A stretch of DNA of 64,000 bases from Mesostigma viride (taxonomy: Eukaryota > Streptophyta > Mesostigmatophyceae > Mesostigmatales > Mesostigmataceae), in contig RPFO01000702.1 in NCBI GenBank assembly GCA_009746045.1, forward strand, positions 1 to 64,000, given 5' to 3'. The number at the start of each line of letters is the position of its first letter. Position 1 is the first letter of the stretch. Positions 57,913-64,000 of this stretch are shown here, in pieces. Below the pieces are notes generated by a model. It made no database searches, was not told the origin of the DNA, and saw nothing but the letters and a program-made list of their open reading frames with translations. The translations under genes were made by a program, and so were the position numbers.

Positions 57913-60155
57913 ATTTCTTCTAACTTTGTTTCATTAACATTACCAAAATTTCCTAGTTGGTTCCTTAATTCATCAGGAGCACAACAAGGGCTAAATTTTC
58001 CTTCAGGATTTACCCAGGCTTCTTTTCCTAAAAATGGACATGCTCCTCCCGGGGCTAAATCTTCTGTAGCATCAAGATTAAGTATAGTAAAATTTTCTAA
58101 TTTTATTTTCTTACCATTAGGTAACAACATCTTATCTTTCAATTCATATATTTTTTCTACTTCGGAATTCCATCTCTTAATTGCCTCCGGACTTCTTCTC
58201 ATTGATAAATGTTTTATCTCTTCAAAATGAGCCCATAAATGATGCCCTTTTATTCTATCTAGGCCAAGTTCAATTGCCATTTTAGTTAAATCATATATTT
58301 CAGGAAGATTTGTTTCCAGAAATGTGAGTTGAAGAGTTACGCTACATGTTTTTCCAGTATTGTTGAAATAGTTATCTCGAACATTTAAAAAAGTTTTTAA
58401 ATTTTCAGTAACATTTTCCCATTTTGAACCTCTCATAATTTTTTCATGGGTTTCCTTTGTAGCTCCATTCCATGAAATCTTTATATCTGATAAAACTGGA
58501 ACCAATAACTCAGCCCATTTTTTTGCACCTTTGATCACAAATGAACCGTTTGTAGTTAGGTTTAGCTTTAAGCCAAATTCATGACATAAATTGATAATTT
58601 CATCAAAATTTTTATACATTAAAGGCTCTCCCATAGTAGAGGGGATAATTTCTCTTAAAGGCGTACCGGCTGCTTCTTGAATTACTTTTCTAATAGTCTT
58701 AATTGGCATGATCTTAGGCTTGATTCCTTTAGCTTTTTTATCTTCCTTAACTTTACTATAAGGTGAAAAACACTCACACATTACGCACGAATAATTACAA
58801 TAATCCGGATTAGTATCAAATGTTATTCTCCAAGGACCTGACTTTAATGCAACCGGAATATTACGTAATCTTGTAACCTCACTATAAATCCTTTCCATTT
58901 CTTTAAGATGTAACTGTATCGAAGGTATTTGCCTATCATCAGAATAAAGATATCCTTTTTTTGCAAGCTCTTTATATAAAACCGTATCCTGTGCTAGTAA
59001 TTTCATTTTTGCCGATAGACTCATAAAATTACGATGCTCAAATAACAGACCATTTACACCATCTTTTACATACTCAGCCATACCGCCATAATTAGATGTT
59101 ATTACAGGTACCTTTACTTGTTGTGCCTCATGTATAACTAATGGTGAATTCTCTCCCCAAATAGAAGGAACTACGATTGCATCTACTTTATTAAAAACAT
59201 CTGCAACTATATTTTCATTTCTGTAACTTCCCATCCATTCTATTTGATTTTTAATTTCTGGAGAGAACTGATCAGCGATTGACTTAAGAGCTTTAGTTTC
59301 TTGGTTCTGTGCTCCCCAGATTCTAAGCTTCGTTTTTATTGGTAACTTAGAAAACGCTTTAAGTAATAAATCTATCCCTTTTTCTGGAGTGTGAGTACCT
59401 ATATAACCAAAAACAAATTCAGGTTCCCACACACGTTTTCTATTTTTAAGACGATCGAGGTTAAAACCATAATCAAGATATGAAATTTTTTCCTTTGGAA
59501 CAGAAAAATCCTGAATGAATGTCTTTAGCAGAAACTTTGATGGCGCAATAAAATGATCTATATGGTTTATAGTTTGCCTGGTATATTTCATCCTGCTTGC
59601 TATCCAACTTTCCCAGTAAGATAAATCAGATTCCAATAAATCTTTATCACCGGTAAAATATCCGCTATAACATTGTTTTGCACATTTTTTATCTTCCTGA
59701 TCATCACACAATTCCAATATTTGCTTTGAATTACGTTGAATAAACCTGCCTCTTGGACAGATAAGCCAAAAATCATGTAAAGTAAAAACTGATGGAATCT
59801 TTAACTCAGAAGTAATAGAAGGTAAACTTAAAGATAGATGATTAAGGTGACCAAAATGCACCAAATCCGGCTTAAATTCTTCTAGTACATTTCTAAACTT
59901 TTCATCTACCTCTTTATTAATAAATTTATATCGGTATTTAGTTAATGGAATGTTAATTAAATGTAGTAAGACTCTAGGATCAAGATAATCAAGTACTGTA
60001 CTATAATAAAAATCAGGTAAAAAGCTATTCTCATGTCTTGTAAAAATCTGAATTTCATGATTATCGGCTAAACCATGGGCTAGAACTTGGCTATAAACCT
60101 CTGACCCTGCGCTATAATAAGGCGGGTAACCATGAATAACTTTTAATATTTTCAT
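57810..60155 (-). CDS. Glycosyltransferase family 4 / radical SAM-SPASM fusion
   Basis: 781 residues, two enzymes in one. Residues 1-425 are a GT-B glycosyltransferase of family 4: N-terminal HGYPPYYSAGSEV, GYIGTHTPEKGIDLL (251-265) and the E335-x7-E343 motif in WGENSPLVIHEAQ. Residues 440-781 are a radical SAM enzyme with the cluster motif C453-x3-C457-x2-C460, then the LTTNGS strand. A C-terminal SPASM-like region follows with cysteines at 706, 724, 725, 767 and 770 for extra Fe-S clusters. It overlaps both neighbours (44 and 103 bases). The fusion suggests that a sugar is transferred and the acceptor or sugar is modified by radical chemistry in one pathway. Substrates unknown. Confidence 0.9.
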   Translation of the reverse strand: MKILKVIHGYPPYYSAGSEVYSQVLAHGLADNHEIQIFTRHENSFLPDFYYSTVLDYLDPRVLLHLINIPLTKYRYKFINKEVDEKFRNVLEEFKPDLVHFGHLNHLSLSLPSITSELKIPSVFTLHDFWLICPRGRFIQRNSKQILELCDDQEDKKCAKQCYSGYFTGDKDLLESDLSYWESWIASRMKYTRQTINHIDHFIAPSKFLLKTFIQDFSVPKEKISYLDYGFNLDRLKNRKRVWEPEFVFGYIGTHTPEKGIDLLLKAFSKLPIKTKLRIWGAQNQETKALKSIADQFSPEIKNQIEWMGSYRNENIVADVFNKVDAIVVPSIWGENSPLVIHEAQQVKVPVITSNYGGMAEYVKDGVNGLLFEHRNFMSLSAKMKLLAQDTVLYKELAKKGYLYSDDRQIPSIQLHLKEMERIYSEVTRLRNIPVALKSGPWRITFDTNPDYCNYSCVMCECFSPYSKVKEDKKAKGIKPKIMPIKTIRKVIQEAAGTPLREIIPSTMGEPLMYKNFDEIINLCHEFGLKLNLTTNGSFVIKGAKKWAELLVPVLSDIKISWNGATKETHEKIMRGSKWENVTENLKTFLNVRDNYFNNTGKTCSVTLQLTFLETNLPEIYDLTKMAIELGLDRIKGHHLWAHFEEIKHLSMRRSPEAIKRWNSEVEKIYELKDKMLLPNGKKIKLENFTILNLDATEDLAPGGACPFLGKEAWVNPEGKFSPCCAPDELRNQLGNFGNVNETKLEEIWQGTMYKNLQKNYLNYNLCKTCNMKKPLVNQVN

Positions 60156-61074
60156 ATATTTGCATCTCTACATTGTATGGGCAATCAGTAACTGCATTTT
60201 GAATATCTAAAATAAATTTTTCTATTCCTTTTTCTAACGAATGTTTTGGTTTCCATCCAAGTAGTTTGTGTGCATTGCTAAAATCACCATAAAAACAACT
60301 TACATCAAAATTTCTTGGTGTTCTGTAATCAATTGGGGATTTACTACCGATAATGTCCATAATAATCCTTACTAATTCATCTAAATTGCAGCCCCTACAA
60401 CCTGTTAAATGCACCGGTAACCCAATTTGCTGAAAACTCATCAACTTTTCTACCGCCAATAATATCCCTTCTACAACATCCTCTATATAGGTAAAATCAA
60501 ATACACATTCCTTACCGTCAATTCTTATTGTATTATTCTTTAAGGCATTTATACAAAATGCAGGTATTACTCTGTCATAATGATCAAGTAAACCTCCATA
60601 AACATTTGAGAAACGCAAAATCACAGTATTAAAACCTTGCTTCTCTAATTTTTTTATCCTGTGTTCAATCTCAATTTTTCCTTTTGCGTAAGTATTAACC
60701 GGATTCAACGCAGCATCTTCTACAACAGGTAAGTTATCCTGATTTCCATATACTTCCCTGCTACTACCATAAATTAGCCATGGTTTATGGGGAAGATTTT
60801 CATAAAATTCCAGAAACTTTTTTGTACCACTAACATTTACTTCTTCACAAAGTTCCGGGTATTGTTCCCCATGAATTACTCTTGAAATTGCTGCTAAATG
60901 AATAATCCCTTTGCATTCTTCAAGTATAGGTTGAATATCCTTTGAAAAAAAACTTAAAGGGTTATTCTTAGATCTAATATCACAATCTATTGCCTCGTAA
61001 CCAGTATTTCTTAACTTTTGTGTTAAAGAACTACCAATTAGGCCCGCAGAACCCGTAACCAGTATTTTATTCAT
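60112..61074 (-). CDS. NAD-dependent sugar epimerase/dehydratase (extended SDR)
   Basis: 320 residues from ATG 61074; a TTG four codons upstream is possible but less likely. The NAD motif is GSAGLIG near the start. Further landmarks are IHLAAISRV, the catalytic Ser region YGSSREVYG and the YAKGK Tyr/Lys pair. These mark the GalE/RfbB-type nucleotide-sugar epimerase/dehydratase family. It is the first gene of the seven-gene operon and overlaps the glycosyltransferase fusion gene by 44 bases, so it probably prepares the NDP-sugar that this enzyme transfers. Confidence 0.9.
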   Translation of the reverse strand: MNKILVTGSAGLIGSSLTQKLRNTGYEAIDCDIRSKNNPLSFFSKDIQPILEECKGIIHLAAISRVIHGEQYPELCEEVNVSGTKKFLEFYENLPHKPWLIYGSSREVYGNQDNLPVVEDAALNPVNTYAKGKIEIEHRIKKLEKQGFNTVILRFSNVYGGLLDHYDRVIPAFCINALKNNTIRIDGKECVFDFTYIEDVVEGILLAVEKLMSFQQIGLPVHLTGCRGCNLDELVRIIMDIIGSKSPIDYRTPRNFDVSCFYGDFSNAHKLLGWKPKHSLEKGIEKFILDIQNAVTDCPYNVEMQIYENIKSYSWLPALL

Positions 61075-61155
61075 AAAATTTAACAATTCCCAAAGTAAAA
61101 CTTGAATTAAATATTATATAATACATTTCTATTTATAATTGCCTTTATAGTCAAC

Positions 61156-61398
61156 CTAATTATTATATTCTGATTTTATTATAAATGTAATTGAACTCAC
61201 TATTATAATCCCTCCATATAAGATAGTACTTTGAGGTAATTGATCAAATATCAAATATGATGCTATATATGATATCAATAATTCCAAATATCTATAAGTA
61301 GCTAGCGTACTAATATCAACAAGAAGAAAAGCTCTTAGTATACAAAATAAGATCAAGTTACTATTGACACTTAATATTACAACGCGAGCTATACTCAC
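61156..61398 (-). pseudogene. EamA/DMT transporter fragment
   Basis: 80 residues corresponding to the last two or three membrane helices of an EamA-type drug/metabolite transporter (RYLELLISYIASYLIFDQ, then LYGGIIIVSSITFI). Normal members have about 300 residues and ten helices. A TGA stop lies in frame a few codons before the GTG start, and no other part is found upstream. It is a remnant. EamA transporters are abundant and often decayed in Rickettsiaceae. Confidence 0.75.
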
Positions 61399-61581
61399 TT
61401 TATGGCACCATCACATAAAAATCTTCTCCTATTATAGAAATATTTTCGTTATATTAAGATCAAGGAACAAAGAATATTTTTTTAGCACTTCTTTCTGATT
61501 AAAGCTAGCAGCGTAATTAAAATAGTTCGTATTCCTCTACATTTTTAATATATTCATCCTCTTGTTTATCCTTATCCTTTG

Positions 61582-64000
61582 TCAGAATAATCCCATTGCT
61601 ATTAAAGTTTTGGATTTCAATTGAATCCTTTGAATACATGGAGAGTCACATGGAAAAGATTTTGTCACTATTTCAAGAGCTTCAGTCAAATAATCAAGAG
61701 ATCGTTTTTTAAAACTATCTGCTTTCTTCATGTTGTTATTATTTATTTCCTGCTCATATTTTTTTAGAAACAAACTACTTAAATGTTCCAGTGAAACGTA
61801 AGCTTCTGGATTATTTGTTTGTTTAAATATGTTTAGGGCTTGGTTAAATAAATTTTCGGCTGTCTGTAAATCCCCCTTTAACATACTAACTTCTCCTAAG
61901 CTGTTTATGACCCCAGCAGTTTGAGTATGGCCCTCCCCATAATTCCGCTTATAAATACTCAGAGCTTGGTTCAACAATTCTTGTGCTTTATCATAATCTT
62001 TTAAAAGCTTATGGGCATTACCTAAATGAGACACTACCCAAGCAACTGTTACATGATCTAACTTAAAGTAATTGTGGTAAATACTCAAACTCTCATTAAA
62101 CATATCCTTGGCTTTTAAAATGTCCCCTGAAGCACTATAAACACAACCCAAATGAGACAGAACCCAAGCTGTTTCAATACAATTTTTTCCATTATGTTTC
62201 AGATAAAGCTTCATTGATTGTTCTAATAGTACTCGGGCTTTATCATAATTACCTATGCTCCCGTAAAGATTTCCTAAACGCGCTTGAATCCAAGCTGTTT
62301 GATTATGATCAGAACCATAATATTCTTTATAAATAACTAAAGCTTGCTCAAGTAATTCTTGAGCTCGTTTAAAATTACCTATATTTTTATCATTACTTCC
62401 TAAATAAGCTTGAGCCCGTGCAGTATCGATATGGTCATTACCGTAATTATTCTGATAAATTCTAAGGCCGTTTTCTAATAAATTCTTTGCCTTAGCATAA
62501 TCTCCGATATTTCTATAAATACTTCCTAAATATATATAAACTCGAGCAGTTCTATTATGTTGCTTACCATAATGGTTCTCATATATAAGTAGGGCTTTTT
62601 CTAAGAGTTCCTTAGCTTTATAATAATCCCCAATATTTCTATAAACATTACCTAAGCGAGTAGCAACCGATGCAGTTTGCACATGGTCTAGGCCGTAATA
62701 GTCTTTATAGACAGAACATGCTTCCTCTAGTAACTTCCTTGCTTTTACATAATTACCAATATAAAAATAGTAAATTCCCAACCTGGCCTTAAGGTTAGAA
62801 GCTGTAAGTTTATCTATTAGAGAATCGTGTCCTAAAAAAGCTTCAACATGTGAAACCAATATCGGCGTATTATCAGTATGTTTCTTTAATCGTTTATTCA
62901 TAAAATCTACCAAGACACTTGCTATAGACCTAATCTGCTTAGCACCTTGCTCTAATTTAAGTAATTTAATAAGGTACTCTAACGTTATAGTTTGAGTACT
63001 ACGATGGATGGAAAATGCAGGCTCTAACTGATTTAACGGTTTTTCAGTTATTAAAGAACACTTCCTTAACTCATGAATAAACTTACTAACAATAATGCTA
63101 TCCTTATATCCACTCAAGAGTTCCTTGGTTATATTTTGTGAACCTATCATGCTAACAAGTAGCAAAAGGTCTTTAAAATCAGGATGAATTTTAAGAATAC
63201 GCTTAACAGGTAGGGAAATAACATCATAGCGTGTTTTGGTATAGTGCCCCATATCACTTAATATAAATTTATGTATTGAGGCAACTTCTCTTTTAGGTTC
63301 AGAAATATACCTTAAATACTCATCATAAGGAATTTTCTCTTCTTTAAGGTAATAAGCAGCGATAGAAATATCTAAAGGAAAAGGAGGAATTTTGTCCAAA
63401 AACTTAGTAATTAATGGTTGCTCATTTTCCAAATTACCATGACCATTATGTATAATTTTATAAAATAGTTCTAATTTTTCTTCCTTTCTTAATTCTCCAA
63501 TCTCAATAATATTCTTAGTATTAATATAATTATTATAAGCTATATTACTATCCTGGGTAGTAATGATTACCTTACCGTTCCCCCAAACTTTTGCATCATA
63601 AGGGAAATATTCTTGAATATCTTGAAACGTCTCCACGTTATTATAAATAATAAGCCAATCCGGATACTTTTTAATTTTTTTGGTTATGAATAAAAATAGT
63701 TTACGTTCTTTTTCATATGCGTCTTTTATTTCAGGTATTATCCTTAGTTCCTGTTTCTCTTCTTCTGTTTGACAAAGACAATAAGCAAGCTGCATAAAAG
63801 AAGATGTAAGACTTTCCTTAGTTTCACTATTTATTTCCCATATTAAAGGAATAGTTTGCTTGCGAGCATATTGATGAGCTATTGTTGTTTTTCCTGAGCC
63901 ACCAATACCTACCAACACAACTATTCGGATACCGTCTTTACCTATTAGCTTGTGTTTTATTTTATCAAGAACCGGTGAGTGGCCTAACAGGATACTCTCA
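61582..64000 (-). CDS. NB-ARC / tetratricopeptide-repeat protein (partial, runs off the window)
   Basis: The frame is open from the stop at 61582 through base 64000, so the start lies outside the window; the internal GTG at 63918 is not the true start. The visible part has an NB-ARC-type ATPase: Walker A VGIGGSGKTT, Walker B-like WLIIYNN, followed by winged-helix text. From about 62900 down come eight or nine TPR units of the kinesin-light-chain type with 42-residue spacing (pattern LGxxYxxIGDYxKAxxLLExALxIY...G..H..TA). NB-ARC/TPR proteins work in signalling, defence against phage or as host-directed effectors. A protein- or nucleic-acid-sensing N-terminal domain may lie beyond the edge. Confidence 0.9.
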   Translation of the reverse strand, partial: ESILLGHSPVLDKIKHKLIGKDGIRIVVLVGIGGSGKTTIAHQYARKQTIPLIWEINSETKESLTSSFMQLAYCLCQTEEEKQELRIIPEIKDAYEKERKLFLFITKKIKKYPDWLIIYNNVETFQDIQEYFPYDAKVWGNGKVIITTQDSNIAYNNYINTKNIIEIGELRKEEKLELFYKIIHNGHGNLENEQPLITKFLDKIPPFPLDISIAAYYLKEEKIPYDEYLRYISEPKREVASIHKFILSDMGHYTKTRYDVISLPVKRILKIHPDFKDLLLLVSMIGSQNITKELLSGYKDSIIVSKFIHELRKCSLITEKPLNQLEPAFSIHRSTQTITLEYLIKLLKLEQGAKQIRSIASVLVDFMNKRLKKHTDNTPILVSHVEAFLGHDSLIDKLTASNLKARLGIYYFYIGNYVKARKLLEEACSVYKDYYGLDHVQTASVATRLGNVYRNIGDYYKAKELLEKALLIYENHYGKQHNRTARVYIYLGSIYRNIGDYAKAKNLLENGLRIYQNNYGNDHIDTARAQAYLGSNDKNIGNFKRAQELLEQALVIYKEYYGSDHNQTAWIQARLGNLYGSIGNYDKARVLLEQSMKLYLKHNGKNCIETAWVLSHLGCVYSASGDILKAKDMFNESLSIYHNYFKLDHVTVAWVVSHLGNAHKLLKDYDKAQELLNQALSIYKRNYGEGHTQTAGVINSLGEVSMLKGDLQTAENLFNQALNIFKQTNNPEAYVSLEHLSSLFLKKYEQEINNNNMKKADSFKKRSLDYLTEALEIVTKSFPCDSPCIQRIQLKSKTLIAMGLF

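Noticed and set aside
1-64000. CRISPR arrays, tRNA and rRNA genes
   Set aside because: No regularly spaced short repeats and no tRNA- or rRNA-like sequences were seen on reading; a tRNAscan/Infernal run was not possible.

Overview
The window is AT-rich and most likely comes from an intracellular Rickettsiaceae bacterium (Rickettsia, 'Ca. Tisiphia', 'Ca. Megaira' or a relative). The basis is an HtpG that reads like rickettsial HtpG, a broken rickettsial-type inorganic pyrophosphatase, an ankyrin protein, an NB-ARC/TPR protein, a TacAT-like toxin-antitoxin pair and decayed insertion sequences. This placement is inference from remembered family sequences; no search was run.

Left part (1-27976, all minus strand): a giant non-ribosomal peptide synthetase (NRPS) operon, transcribed right to left and leaving the window at base 1. 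Order of synthesis: NRPS A (A-nMT-T-C-A-T), NRPS B (docking-C-A-T-C-A-T-E), NRPS C (C-A-T-E-C-A-T, with a one-base frameshift), NRPS D (docking remnant-C-A-T-E-C..., broken 5' end, runs off the window). Seven adenylation domains are visible. Hand-read specificity codes suggest N-Me-X1 (basic?), X2, Asp, D-X4 (diamino acid?), D-X5 (same code as X2), Ser, D-Asn. Condensation-domain types agree with the epimerase positions. Modules share near-identical DNA blocks of 1.3-2.7 kb, while the substrate-binding cores of the A domains differ, which is a clear signature of core swapping.

28-31.6 kb: one unknown small gene, then a graveyard of IS3, IS4/IS5-like, IS256, IS110 and possibly IS630 remnants.

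31.6-45.2 kb: accessory genes for the NRPS. These are a CmlA-like diiron beta-hydroxylase, an operon for 2,3-diaminopropionate (DAACS transporter, SbnA-like, SbnB-like, DUF1015 protein that may be a serine kinase), an MbtH-like protein, a type II thioesterase and an Sfp-type phosphopantetheinyl transferase. Interleaved are an ankyrin protein ending in a eukaryotic-type CaaX box, an inorganic pyrophosphatase pseudogene, htpG and elbB.

45.2-51.2 kb: a mixed region with a queuosine-precursor transporter, a toxin-antitoxin pair with a 19-bp perfect inverted-repeat operator, a pRiA4b ORF-3-like protein, a P-loop protein with a truncated second copy of its start, and a DUF1398-like protein that appears to have lost its middle.

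51.3-61.1 kb: a tight seven-gene minus-strand operon (sugar epimerase, glycosyltransferase/radical-SAM fusion, WG-repeat/methyltransferase fusion, PhyH-type dioxygenase, ABC exporter, two threonine aldolases). I do not recognise the pathway; it looks like a second small-molecule or glycan system. The window ends with an EamA transporter fragment and an NB-ARC/TPR protein that continues past base 64000.
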